Source: Albula goreensis
Taxonomy: Eukaryota; Chordata; Actinopteri; Albuliformes; Albulidae
Length of the DNA: 64,000 nt
Assembly (NCBI GenBank): GCA_022829145.1
Contig: CM040748.1
Coordinates: 3,673,501 to 3,737,500 of the forward strand
Direction of reading: 5' to 3'
A program made the translations under genes and the position numbers. Below the pieces are notes generated by a model. The model worked only from the letters and a program-made list of their open reading frames with translations. It did no database searches and was not told the DNA's origin. Shown here one piece after another: positions 24,632-37,370 of the stretch. Numbering within the stretch: position 1 is the first letter of the stretch; each line of letters begins with the position of its first letter.

Positions 24632-24696
24632 GGTGGTTATGCTGCCTACAGATACGCACAACCTGCCACCGCCACTGCCGCTGCCTACAGTGACAG
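24632..24696 (+). CDS. rbfox1: rbfox1 exon, 65 nt, GGYAAYRYAQP segment
   Basis: The exon begins on a codon boundary after ttttcag and ends before gtaagg. It reads GGYAAYRYAQPATATAAAYSD plus two bases (AG). This is the Tyr/Ala-rich part of the Fox-1 C-terminal domain, which is implicated in self-association of the splicing-regulator complex. Mammalian RBFOX1 has TPATAAA where this has ATATAAA. The two leftover bases make the next residue depend on splicing. AG+T gives Ser when the 76-nt exon follows directly, and AG+A gives Arg when the 53-nt cassette exon is included. Confidence 0.96.
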
Positions 24697-25410
24697 GTAA
24701 GGCGCTATATCACGCCACGCCGCGCCGTCTACACGCAGGGTCAGACACACAGCCCACGTTTTACTCCAGAGCACATGACCTCAAAGAGCTCCGGCTCCCT
24801 CCAGTCCAGCTTCACTCTTCCCCAAGACTTGTCTCGTACTCGTCTGCAGCTATTTCTCTCGGGTCAATTGCCTTTTCCATTCCCAACGAGCATCTAACAC
24901 GGAAGGCCAAGCTGATTTATTATAATAATTCCCTTTTCCAATTTGGACAGAGCCTATCATGATACACAGAGCTGTAATTGGCAAATGAGATCAATTGAGA
25001 TGTCACCGTAAATGTAATTGCTGAATGTGAGGTGGAGGAGTAGCGCAGCGACTGTAGCTGGCTAATTAAGTGGGATAGACTTGACAGTTCTATAAATAAA
25101 GACGCGAGAGTGTTTGGCAGGACAAAAGGGGGGAAAGTACATTCTGCAGAATGATTTGGCTTATTTACTGTCCCCATTACGTTACTGGAAGTGGTACTTA
25201 CCCAACACTCGCCCACTACTCACTGTGCAACTATTATACATCAATATCTAAATACAATATAGGTTTTGCTTATGGGCAGCCTTTTAAATTGAACTTGTAA
25301 TAATTTTTGTGTTGTTTAAATGGTGTCAATGTCATCACTTTGGAGGAGTGGTTCGAACACGCATATACACTTGTGTATGAGGGGCCAGCACTGCTGTAAG
25401 TCAGATAAGC

Positions 25411-26328
25411 CTTGCATGCAGGAGTTTGCAGCCAATGAAATCTCAGGGTTTGATACAATCTTGCATGGAAGAAAAGCCAGCCAATCTCGGGAATTTCTCA
25501 ACCTATTACATCACTTCCTATCCTGCATCCAAAAAAAAAACATAAATAAATAAAAAATTTGGTACAGCCAATGAATGAGAGTGTGACTCTTGTCGCTGCA
25601 GTGACTGGGCACTGGGCCGGACAGGGGTAAATTCCCCACTGAAATTGTTACTGATACCTGCACCACAGCTTGAGGTTTCCTGTCTCAAACTGTTGCATTG
25701 TGCAGTTATGTATCTGTTACAACCAAACAGCAAAGAACGTTAATGTTAAAACTAGTACAAGGAAACAATAAACGTGATAGTACAAATGATTCAAGATAGT
25801 TATATGACTACCGTCATGTGACTGTGTTCCGAACTTAGTTAATTTAATGAAAAGGATGAGGTTGAAGATCTTGGAACGATCACATTGAAATGATTCATTT
25901 ACTCTGAGCTGTTATGATCTGTTTATTTAAGACCATGTGACCGGAAAAGGTTGCAGCTTTAGTTGAATATGACTGGAAGTCTGAAGATTGGTTGCGCTGC
26001 TCAGACAGCGGCTCACAGACCTCGGACAGCCTGCAGATTGGCTTGCATGCAAGATTTAAAAAGGCCTGAAAAGTAGTTTCCACGTTGCATGTGAGGGCAA
26101 ATGTCCCGCTGGTTGGTTCTCATCTTGCATGGACAGCTGCTGTTTTTTCAAAAATCTTTGTTTGTTTGCAAGATTAGGAAGCCTGTAAAAATGGCTACAT
26201 TTGGTTTTGATTTATTTTTCCCCCCTCGTTCTTTTTTATTTTACTGTCCCTTGCATGCAAGACTGTAGTAGATCCTTGGATTTCATTGGCTGTAATCTTG
26301 CATGCCACATAAATATCTTGCATGCAAG
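25411..26328. promoter_or_regulatory. cluster of eight TTGCATG sites (RBFOX motif), several as CTTGCATGCAAG palindromes
   Basis: Sites start at 25411 (cttgcatgcagg), 25460 (cttgcatgg), 26042 (cttgcatgcaag), 26084 (gttgcatg), 26124 (cttgcatgg), 26250 (cttgcatgcaag), 26297 (cttgcatgcc) and 26317 (cttgcatgcaag). A 7-mer is expected about once per 16 kb per strand, so eight in 0.9 kb is strongly non-random. Transcribed RNA would carry eight UUGCAUG motifs, the preferred site of the protein this gene encodes. Inverted words cagccaatgaaatc (about 25429) and gatttcattggctg (about 26278) flank the cluster, so it may have arrived as, or grown from, a repeat element. Confidence 0.6.
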
Positions 26329-26718
26329 TTTTTGAGGAATTATGGCGGTGTTAGCAAAACAGCTGTTTATGATCCACCTAATATACATGCAGATGTGTTC
26401 TGTATCTGTCATCATGGGATATGTAGTCACAGCAACTACCTGAAAAACATGAATTTTCTTAAAAATAGAGGCACATTATTCACTTAAGCTACACCGTGGT
26501 TAAAAGTACACTTTGAAATCTCAACTATATTCTAATATAAAAGAAATATGTACTTTTTTATTTTCATTTTAATCATGAATTATTCTTCTGTAATATTTGC
26601 CATAACATCACTATCTGTTTCTAAAATTGTGATTCCAAAAATACTGCTGTGTAGGAAGTGACAGATAATGTGCTTTTATTATTTTGGTTTATACATATTG
26701 TAATGGTTGTTGTAATGT

Positions 26719-26746
26719 TTTTGTTTTTTTTTTTTTTTTTTTTTTT
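26719..26746. repeat. poly-T run
   Basis: Long T homopolymer with one G near its start, followed by TG-rich text. Confidence 0.9.
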
Positions 26747-29700
26747 CTGTGTGTGTGAGTGTTTGTATTTCTGGTGAGATTTTACACGTGCTTCAGTTTA
26801 CTTAGATGTACTTTAATGTTGTTCTTGTTTAAAGAAAGCAGAATTGGTGGTATTCGGCAGAGAGCTCACAATATGCTTGGCAAATGTTTTGGTTCCTTGT
26901 AAGGACGAGCTGTAGTGTTTGCTCAGCTGATCCGTGACGTAATGCGCTTTGGTAGCATGTTAGGGGACGTTCAAAAGTTCACAGTAACGATCAGCAACAG
27001 GGATAATTTCAAGCACTTATCCAACACATCCAGCAAATTTCCTATTTTTATCGTGAAATAGACTTCAAACACGAGCACAATCAACTTGGAAAGAGTTCAG
27101 ATCATAGCATTGGTGCCCCTCTCTGTTTATTTAGCTTAATTATGATTGATTGCTTAATTATCGACATTATATAGTCCCAACTGATGTAATAATTCTATAT
27201 TAATAATTCAAAAATGTGTTGATAATATTATACCACTTATTCAAAACCACAGTCAATTTTATTAGAAACTATTGCACTTTAATTATATGATGATCAGGTA
27301 AGTGTGAGCAATTTCGTAGCCATGTTGATTGCAGGTTTGGTCTTTACAGGCGTTAGATTTTTCCTTTGGGTTAGCACTATTCTCCCTGTGAGAGTTTCAG
27401 ACTGACAGGTTGGCAAACCTGTTGTTGACAGTTGATTTTAGATGGAAAATACCAGTGTGGATATTTGGTTGTTTTGAGATTATGTTGCAAATAACAATTA
27501 TGTTGTACATTTAAGACTTTATTAGGTCAGGAATGAATGTGATACAGTCACTTAAAACACACCCATGGTGCTGAAAGAAATTATAACCTAAGTCAGACTA
27601 CAGGAATTCATGATCCATGGCGAAGAAGTTAACTATTTAAAACATTGACAGGAATCTGAGTTCATGTAATACTAGGATAATAACCCCTGTAGAACATCAT
27701 GTGGCAATATAATTACATTGACCCTTTAAACTATTCATGTATTGATTATTGGATTAGCATGTGGTGTTAAAGGTTTAGAACATTCTCGTAAGCTTCCTCA
27801 TTGAGTGTGCAGTCATTAGAAGTCAGTGTGTAATAATTAGGTTGCTACATATCTCTGAGCAAATTTGGTGAGGGATACATATCTTATTGATAATTATCAT
27901 TTTCTGCTCTTATGAATTTTACCTTGCACTTGAAAGTAAAAAAGCAAGGCTTGAAGAATTAATAAAATATAAATAATGATATTATGGATAAACAATAATA
28001 ATAAACACAGACTGCATAAGCCCAGAGCTCCATATTGTCTTGCATAAAGATTATAATGGTATGGTAATGAGGGTGTGCATGTATTAGCATGTATTTAGTT
28101 TATGAAGAAGCATTTTCATCTGTACCAAGGCAACAGATATGATCCTCGATATTCTAATAAGAAAACTGGCCTTGTTTAAAAAGAAACATGATTTAAGTCA
28201 CAGATCACAGTTGTGAGGATGAAAACTGCTCCAGAACATGGGAGGAAGCGATGGCCTCGTGATGGCCATGTTTCACACATTCTGATATGCAGTCCAACAA
28301 GAAGTCAGATGTTATTAATACCAACCTTTATTTTTTATGCATGAGGGTTGCAGAGGTGGTTTCCATAGTCAGCTAGTTCATGGGGAAATTGCTATCATGC
28401 ACATTATATTAAGCCATATTTTAATTACTAATTAACAGAAAAATCAGATGTGATATTTCTATTATGAGGGAGGATGACTAGGATGAGAATAGAGATAGGA
28501 GGAAGGATCATAAAACAGTAAAAGGTATTCATAGTAATGTGCAATCTTATCTCTTAAACACAGCATTACAAAATCATCATGCAGGGAATCATGAGAAAGT
28601 TTGAGGAACTGAAATGAAAAACACTAGTTTAGATAAATGGGAACAAGACAAGGCAGAATCTTGGAAAAACCCAGTCTGTACTTTATATTTTGCTTTGTCA
28701 TTTGATTTATAAAACATTCTGTAACAGCCGGGAATATTCAGTAACAGTTAAATCAATGATACAAACTCAATTATACTTGGTATGTAAGTATAGTTAAATT
28801 ACACTAGTGTAGTACAGACTGAATATGTATGAGTTTCCAAAAAGAGAGCCATTTTGCTGGATGACATGATGTGATGTTGGGCAATTGCTATATAAATTAT
28901 ACTGTATGTATTTCAATGCACTGTAACTCCCACCACCAGTTATGTCTTACTGTAGGTCAAACTGCACCTCGTCCACATACAGATATACTGTAACACTGCT
29001 GATCCTTCCATTTTGCTGTTAAAATGACAACAGAGGGATGAATTTTACAGGGATAATAGTCTCAAAACAATGACCATTTTTAAATGTATTATAATAGTCA
29101 ACGCTGCCTTTGATGAATTATTGCAAGATAATATGTTCTGTGCGCTTAGACAACCATTTAATAACCATAGGTTGTCAGGACTGTGACACTCCTGTATAAT
29201 GTATTAAATCTTGTTGTGATAAGTTATTAATTCCTGTTAGAGTTCTCTAATTAACTGTCTTTTAAGACAATATTTGATGATCACACAGAGACAGATCACC
29301 AGAATTGAATATTTTTGCATACATCTATACATGAGTATATACATAACACTGACATGCATTGATTTAATGCACACATTAGACACAGTCCACTCCGTTTTTA
29401 TATCCTCATTTTAAAGTAATGGTATGCATTAACACTGAGGTATGTGTCTCTGCAAAGTGTGCTTACACGATCTTGGTGTGTTAATGAAGCGCATGCTTAC
29501 GCTTTTCTGGAAATCAGATGGTCAGAAGTGTGCATTGAAATCTATCAGTCCTGTGTGAGATGGGTAGCATTGAGTCTGTGAGCATTCCACAGTAGTGTTA
29601 TGGTCCCGCAGAGATTTTTTTTTTATTTTAAAAGAATCAGTTGGGAATCCGCATGCACTCTCTACGATGCATGGGTTACTGTGTGCACATAGCCCTTTTT

Positions 29701-30203
29701 CTTTTCATAGTTTGCGCTGTAAAGATGCATGTTTTGCATTAAACAGTCATCTGTTACGTTCCGTAGATGTGTTATCAGGAGGGGACGGCTGTGTCCCATC
29801 TCAAGACTGCATACAGAACCAGTGCATATTCTGTGAATATAAGTCACAAGAGAAACACAGGCTTAACCATATGTACTGTGCATAATTGTCTTATTATTTT
29901 GATCATTTCGTTTTGTTTTGTTTTGTTTTGTTATGATTTCCTCCATGTCATCGAAGCCCCAGCATGTCTGTGCCCCATAGTTCCTTTTGGCCTCCTTGCG
30001 TGTGGGGCTTGGTTAAAAAAAAAGTTCAGACCCCCTTTTGCTCGTGAGTTGAAACCATTTTACGCCAGCACCTTTCCTCCTCCCAACCCAACAGCCCCCC
30101 ACCCATACACCCCCCCCTCCCATCTTCAGACATCCACTCAATTCGGCAGGCAGCACATTGCCCAGTCAGCAAGCGGTATTGTGAATTTTATCTTCTCTTG
30201 CAG

Positions 30204-30256
30204 AAATCAATTCGTCTTCGTTGCAGCAGATGAAATTTCTTGTAACACCTCTTCAG
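30204..30256 (+). CDS. rbfox1: rbfox1 53-nt cassette exon (nuclear/cytoplasmic switch)
   Basis: The exon lies between tcttctcttgcag (ending 30203) and gtaaaa (30257). It is 1+51+1 nt and reads (R)NQFVFVAADEISCNTSS plus G. The peptide and the exact 53-nt length match the mammalian alternative exon known as exon 19 in RBFOX1 work. Skipping it leaves the nuclear form ending RFAPY. Including it shifts the frame and gives a cytoplasmic form that has lost that C-terminus. Here inclusion makes the downstream 76-nt exon read [10 protein letters not shown]…TALVP and then stop. A C-rich tract lies 80-140 nt upstream. GCATG sites at 30507, 30511 and 30588 lie 250-335 nt downstream, consistent with autoregulation. 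Confidence 0.93.
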
Positions 30257-30506
30257 GTAAAAAAAATAAATAAATAAATGAATCACTGACACTTTCTTGA
30301 TGCATCCAAGAGGGAGCCGGCATATCCTTATCTTCTTTTTTCCTGTTTTTTTTTTCTTTTTTTTTTTTTTTTGGTGATTAATGCACCCTGGCAGTATGGG
30401 TTTTTATGGCCCAGCTGTAGACAGCTGTGTTATTATTTCCGGCCCTTAAAAACGAAATGTTAATTTTTTCATGTTTCTTTTCTTCAACAAAGTGAAGCTG
30501 TTTGGA

Positions 30507-30592
30507 GCATGCATGGATTTTACCTAGCAGCCAGTGAATTCATCTATTCATATGTTTCTCTTCTCATCCTCCCTTCAGCTTTAAGGAGCATG
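30507..30592 (+). promoter_or_regulatory. GCATG/TGCATG sites downstream of the 53-nt cassette exon
   Basis: GCATG at 30507-30511 overlaps TGCATG at 30510-30515 (agcatgcatgg), and a further GCATG is at 30588-30592. Downstream RBFOX sites usually promote exon inclusion. Placement 250-335 nt past the donor is within the range seen for RBFOX-regulated exons. Confidence 0.5.
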
Positions 30593-33352
30593 TGTTCTTG
30601 AAAGAGAGATTGAAAGAAAGACAGAAAACAGGCACAAGCTAGGAACAATAGACTTGTGTCATATTGCCTTAAACTTATTTTATTATTATTTCTCATCTTC
30701 AGTTTGTTATAAACAGCTTAGGGTGGATGATATGTTTTGTTTCCGTTTGCTTTCCTTAAGGAAAACTGTCAGGTTGAGTTCCTCGTCTCTTTTGAGTTTG
30801 TTTGAAAGATGTTTGTTTAATCTAAGATGCCTGCATTCTGGAGGTGAGCTCCAATTCACCAGTTCACTAGAGACCTAGTTTTCAATGTGGCTTAGAAAAA
30901 ATATACCTACACCACTCCATTCATTCATTCATTCATTGTGTTAGACTTAAAGGAATGTAAATGATTCTGCAAATCATTTCGACTGTAGGTAAAGCTGTAC
31001 ATGCACACTGGATGAAATAATTGCAGAATGTGTCTTTCTTAAATACGTTTTGTACATTGTTAAGAAAAATTAAGAAAATTGAAATGTGTAATCTTTGAAA
31101 ATATCAATCAGTTATCAAAGCTATTTTCTCTTACCAGTCAGTCTGTATCCAGACTGACCTCACATGGTTGCACCAGCCAGCCTTTTGAGATGCAATATAT
31201 TATAACAAACACGTAGAGAGCTACCTAGTACAGTGTTTGCCATGCATTATTCTGCAGGTGTCCCTGTATCCTCGTATCCCTGCTTTATAAACAGAATCCG
31301 TACACACATTTTGCATTGTAGTTTTTGAAGTTGGGAACTGTGTGTGAAAGAGTGATACTGATTTTCACCGAGCAACTTAATCCTCAGAAGCCTTATTTTT
31401 TCTTCGATAGCCATATATTGCAAAAGTAAATTAGGTTGTTCTTCTCTGAAGATACTTTGGGGGCAAGAGGCCAACCCCAAGGGTTCTGCCATTTCTACAG
31501 CAGTTTTTGTATTAAAGTACCATTGATCCCCCGAGTGTTAGGACAGCTGAACCCAGAGTATCAGGCTCTAGATCGATCTCCTGGACACCTGCAAGATGTG
31601 TGCAAATGCCAGGAGGGCATGCAAAGGGCAGCATCCGTAAGGGGCCAATGGACGTGCCAGACTAACAGGGAGTTAAAAATGGATGGTGGCGAATGCCACC
31701 TCAATGCCATTAACATCTTTGTAAGTGAGTTGAAAAGGTTTAAGCATTTCCATTTTTTGCTGGATTTTGGATCGAGAAAAAAAAAAAAAAAACAAGTGAG
31801 GACTCAAATGAGGATGTAGCTAAACGTAAAGACAATCCTCATGCAGTTTCAGTTTGATATTGATCTCTGCAAAAAATGTCTACTCCTTTAATGCAAGGTA
31901 ATGCAGCCTTACAATCGTGTTTGACAGAACCAAAATTACTGATGGCGAATATCATAATGTACTTTTTTTTTTGCGAATATTTTTTTATTAATTTTCCACG
32001 AAAGGATGAACCAACAACAAAATGACACTACGCAGAACAGTAATTACGTAGAAATTTTAAAGGAAGGAATATACGATAATGTACTTTTGATGCTCAACAA
32101 GGCAATAAAAACACGTCTCATCGAGGCAGTTTAAATGTTTCTCATTTAATTTTACCTATCGAGGGTGAGAGCAAACAAACAAAAATAACAAAGAATTACT
32201 TGTTTAGTATTTTTTGTTCAAATCTTTATTCTCATTCTGACTCTACATCTGATGGTATGGATGATTAAGTACATTTGTTCTGCAGAATTATATCTCAATC
32301 TGAGCATTATGTCCTCAATTTGTTCTCATTTTGAAATTTCCCTTTGTATGATTTGGGATTAAACGTATACCAATACAGTTCCTCAGTCATTACTGGATGC
32401 TGAAAGAATATGGTGGAAATCGACATGTTTATTTGTTCCAGTTTTGCTTCTGTTGCAAAATAGTGATTTTACACAAGCCAGATATAAAAGACAATTTCAA
32501 TCCATATCCCCAGTCTGCAAGTTATATGTTAATGAATTGACCGCTTTTGCTGTGCTTTGTATTCTTTGCATATATATAATCAAAAGGGCTGATTGAACAG
32601 CATTTTTTCAGAAAGGTGTATATTTGCTATTTGAAATTCATGACATTTTGATTAAAAATGAAAAGAATATATATTTGCCCTGTGTTTCACTATGCATAAC
32701 CTTGGAGTCACCTGCTCAAGATTTGTGACAGTGCTGTTTACCAATTCAGAGTTTGATCTCTGAATAGACTTAATACAAACTAATTAAAACTGGCCCTGTA
32801 AACACAGATAACACAGGTCAAACAGAGAAGACTGGGCTGGGCAGTGAAATATGTAGACAGACAGTCTCTACAGTGAATAACAATGCCCACCCTAATCTGC
32901 CATGGATTAGCTTCTTAATCACATGAAGCGAGTAAATATGTAAATTAGATAATTGACAGGCAGCGTTCTGCTTTCTGATTGGCTCTTATCTGCCCCGAAC
33001 CCCATGCAGGTTCTGTCAGGCCCAGAGGAGCAGATAACCCAGGTTATTTTATCACATGACCTTATGGGACCAGCATCCTCCCTGTCAGCCATACGTTTAA
33101 AGGAGCTTGGAAGTTTTGCTTCAGCTCTGCAACCTGCGGGATAATTGAGGGCAGCACCTGCAGAACTCCATCGGAAGGAATTCCCCCAGAAAGGATTAAT
33201 GATAGGGAGCGCTTTCCCAGAATGCATTATGGAAGGGTTTTGTTTGTTGTTTTTGGTTTCCTCTGACAGCGACTCCTTTCATCGCAGCTTCAAAATGCTA
33301 TGGATGCATGTTTTATTTGAAAAATTATTATTTTACTTTAACTATACTTTAG

Positions 33353-33382
33353 GTGTGTATGTGTGTGTCTGTGTGTGTGTGT
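33353..33382. repeat. (TG)n microsatellite
   Basis: TG repeats with 'tatg' and 'tctg' interruptions. Confidence 0.92.
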
Positions 33383-35887
33383 CATACATGTAAAAATATT
33401 GACATGGTCATGGGGTTTCTATCACTCTTCCATCCTACTCCCCTTCGAACTGGACCATGCCCCAACACCCAACCAGCCTATTGCAGTTTGCTTGCATACA
33501 AATGCACAGCCCGCCATATGAACACCAGTCTCAATTTTGGGTTGTACAACCACCGTTTGGATATCATGCCTTTTGTCCTCAGTAGACCTCAATGGTACTA
33601 AATATCCCATAGATTCCCTACAACTGAGAGTATATGCATACACATTCTTGAAAAGCCGTTACTTTATATTGCTGAATATGAAACAGTTGCATTACTTCTA
33701 ATTGTCATTCATTATCGATGACATGTCCTCTGCATTACCCTACACAAGTGAGGTGCCCTTGTATATGTTGGATAATGGATGACAGAAATAGTTCCCCACG
33801 GCTCAGATTCAGTTTCATTAGATCTGTGATCATGAATTAGCCTTGCTCCATCCCTGCCGGTATCCCTTTTATTCAAGCAGTCGCATCCTCTTCATCTGAC
33901 AGAGAATACAGTTATAGCCCTCTCCTCGCTCTGTTCACCATTATCATTCTGACAGCTTGCCTAACTTGTGCTAACAGTTTTAGGTCATTTCACATGACCA
34001 GTCAAATGTGACAGCGTGACAAGGCTAAGTTCAGTCAGCGGCTGGTTTGCCAAATTGTAAATACGGAGCGACTGGAATTCTTCTGATTAGGCCGAGGAAT
34101 GATGCATAATCTTCGCTAATCACCATTCCTTTGGGAATCTGTGACAATCGGATCACCAGAATGCCTTGAACAGAACAAAGTGTTTGGTTTTAGAAAGCCG
34201 GATGTCTCAGTCACTGATCCAGGGACAGGCACAGACCTCCTGCTTTATTATAACCTCTGGGTCAGATGAGGTTAAATGCATTTATGAATTAATTATCTAA
34301 TTAACAAACTAATTAATACATCAGGAAACTGGTATTCTAATATACCACCATTTTAACAGTGAATAAAACAAAAACTATGTTTGAAAACTCATATTGTAAA
34401 TGTGAATACGTCAAATGTAGGTGCTTAAATGATTGTAGAATATAAGCAATTTAAATACACTGTTTATAGCAATGTGTGAGGCCAGATTTCCAAGTACAGG
34501 GTAGTGTCACATTTGTTTCTACAAACTCTAAAGCTCAACATCGTAAGTAGGGCATTTTTTTTTCTCCCCATTTTCACTTTTTTTATGCAGTCACAATTTT
34601 CATTTTGTTCGAGATTGTCATTTGGTTCTTGCAGTAATGAAATTCAGTGCTTGACTTTCATAACTGTTGCAAATACATGATATGCTTGAGTAATACAAAA
34701 TAAATATAAAATATTACTGCTGGTAAAATATGAAGGCAATCCTATCCAGAAGTTTTTCTCTTTTCTTACTCTTAGTATTTTATGCACTCCTGGTAGGAAT
34801 TATGGGATAGTTTTTCATGTAGAATATTACTTTTATTTAAATGAATAAAACATACTGTTTGATTTAAATGCATAGCAGTTATTGTATTCAGTATTACACA
34901 GTGATCTATGTTTGTATATTTTTGACCGAATGTAAATCCAGCGCTTAAGATGAATATAATATTGAATAAAATTAAGTGGATATTGGACTTTTAGTTTTGT
35001 ATTTCCTGCTTTTTTAAAATGGCACCTAATGTCTATATTTAGTGAAAAATCGGCTATGCATTTTTGTGACTGCGGCCAAAAGCTGAACAATAAACAACCA
35101 ATCTTTAATTATTAGTCAAACCTGAATTCATGAATGACAGCTGTCAATTTTTCAATGGATTTCTGTCTTAAACGTGTCAGATGCCTTATCAGCCAATAGT
35201 AATGTTGGGAGATGCTCCCCTTGTTTCAGTCTGTTGAACTGAAACTTCCTGTCTTTACAGAGCAAGGCAGAATATGCGATATCATTATCTCACCAAAATG
35301 TAATAAATGTTATTTGCATTATGGTTGTCTGGGGTACACTGTCATTTTAGAACTACAAAGCACAGCCTTGTTTGTGTAACTTTATCTCCATTTTGGTTTC
35401 TGATCTCTCTTTTTTGGATTTCTTAGTGTGTTTCCAGCTGCAGGATAACGTTGTGTAGTATCAATGTGTATCTCTTTGAAAGAAACATATTCTTTCTTCT
35501 TTGATTCCTATTGTTATATTCATAGATAGTGTTGGATGCGTTTGCAGAGGAACCAGAATCAAGGGTTATTTTTATATAAGTCGCTCAATACTGATGATAA
35601 AATCATAATTATGAAGCTGAATTTATATCTACCTCTCTCTCACATTCACACACACCTTCTTATGGATGTGAATTGATGAGCAGTCTTGTTTTAATAGATT
35701 GGCATAATCCATTCTCATCCATTATTAGCAAAGTAAATGTTATTGAATGTAGAGGTGATCAATGTTAGTCATGCGGACTGTCCCGATATATGTTTATACA
35801 CACAACGACATCCAAGCGGAATCCTTGGTCGCATCCTAAACTAGTCATCTTCCTTAAAACAGTAAAACATGGATTTAGTGCTTATCA

Positions 35888-36301
35888 TAAGAACATAAAA
35901 AGAACATAAGAATATATTATGATGAGGACATGCCATTCGGCCCAACAAAGCTTGCCATTACAATTAAAGAGTATCCAACACTGCATCAGGTCTGGACTTG
36001 AACACAGCAAGGGTCTCTGCCTCAACTACATGACCTGGCAACCCATTCCATGTATTGATAACTCTTTGTGTGAAATAATACATCCTTATATCAGTGCGGA
36101 ACTTACTCTTAACTAGTTTCCATTTATGTCCCCTTGTCCTACAGACCGAACCCACCTTAAAAAATGTATTGTAGTTAACCTTGTTGAGTCCCTTTATAAA
36201 TTTAAAAACCTCTATTAAATCACCCCTTAGTCTCCTCTTGCTGAGTCTACATAGGTTAAGTATAGGTTTAGTCTTGCCTTGTAGCTTTTATGTTTCATGC
36301 C
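35888..36301 (-). mobile_element. CR1/L2-like LINE 3' fragment, copy 1
   Basis: The minus strand encodes a degenerate reverse-transcriptase ORF C-terminus (RGHKWKLVKSK…YYFTQRVINTWNGLP…VVEAETLAVFKSR). That pattern ends many CR1/L2-clade LINE ORF2 proteins (F..RV...WN.LP..VV.A...FK.R). The element's 3' end is the repeated cttatgttctt word (its complement is at 35888-35910), typical of these LINEs. It is 5'-truncated and has no intact ORF, so it is dead. It inserted antisense to rbfox1. The same family recurs at 53942-54350. Confidence 0.85.
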
Positions 36302-36829
36302 ATGATATTGATTTAGTGTTTTCTCCAGATGCATACTGTATTAATACTTCCTATCAGTGATTTTTCTAGTCATTGAGTCAGATACAATGTCACCCACATC
36401 CTTGCTGGCTGGTTAATATTTAGCTAGCAGAGTACATTGTTATATTCAGTGTCTGTACATAGTCCCATATTATCTTATGCAAAATTATGTTTAATAAGTA
36501 GTCTAATTAAACAATTATATCCCTAGAGCAGTAAAAGGGATTCTGTAGTATTGGAATTAGCTTGCTCTAATCTTGGCAGAATTATCAGGGCTTCTGGTCT
36601 GAATGTCATTTTTCTGGCATCACATTTTTTTGCTTGCCTTGTGATTGACATACAGTATAATATTGCTTCCAGGACCTGGAAAAAAAAAACAGCAACACTG
36701 CCAGCTCCAGAAGTCTTTTTATTTGGGGGTTCTGATGTGTGTCAACACTATCTGAGTTGTTTACGCCATTTCTGAAGGTAGCATCCAAATTGTTACTGCT
36801 CTGGTGTCAACTTATCATCAGTTTATCAG

Positions 36830-37370
36830 GTATGATACATGAACATGCAGGTAACAACCGCTAACGAAACCACACATCCGAACGAGGTAAACGCTCTAGT
36901 GGTGATGCAAGACAATACAATGGAACACATAAAGATCAGCAAAGCAGGGGTTCTGTAGAACAAGAGGGGTGGCTGAGAGACTGTCCCCCCAATAACCGAC
37001 AAAAGAAAAGGTGTGGAAAATCCAGCACAGGCAAGCTCACACGTGTTAAATGCTTCCCGAAGGTTTTTGCGAATCTCTTCTCCAGATCGTACTTCCCTCC
37101 TCTCCACACGCATGCTCGACTGGATTCAGGCCTGGTGGCTCTGGGGAAGTCTCTGCCGGGAGCTGCATTCATGTTCCCAAACACATTTCTGGATGATTCT
37201 AGCCATGTGGCATGGAGCAATCTCCTGCCAAGGGGTTCACCTGATGGGCAACGATGTTCAGATATCCCATGGTGCACCAGCATAGCTGCACTCAAGGGAA
37301 TGTATGAAGGGAACCTTATACTGATGTGGTTTTCACACTTTAAGGCTGACACGTCATTCACGTGTGGTTA
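36830..37370. other. unassigned, relatively GC-rich intronic block
   Basis: Composition differs from the flanking intron. Long open frames run on both strands (up to 141 codons on the minus strand). No domain, splice-site pair or terminal repeat is recognisable. It may be an old transposon fragment. I do not call it a gene. Confidence 0.3.

Larger units (their letters stand above)
24697..30203 (+). other. rbfox1: rbfox1 intron, 5.5 kb, upstream of the cassette exon
   Basis: The donor is gtaagg and the acceptor tcttctcttgcag. It contains the TTGCATG cluster (25411-26328) with flanking inverted repeats, a long poly-T (26719-26746) and (TTTTG)n near 29909-29932. GCATG sites at 29491, 29651, 29668, 29726 and 29962 lie upstream of the cassette exon, and a C-rich tract (30060-30122) lies just before it. 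Between about 26760 and 29450 it is AT-rich DNA in which I see nothing specific. Confidence 0.88.

Noticed and set aside
29767-30273. 168-codon plus-strand open frame
   Set aside because: Only its last part is real (the 53-nt exon). The rest is intron read through the acceptor site.
36936-37361. 141-codon minus-strand open frame
   Set aside because: No recognisable domain, and it overlaps another open frame on the opposite strand. More likely repeat-derived or chance.
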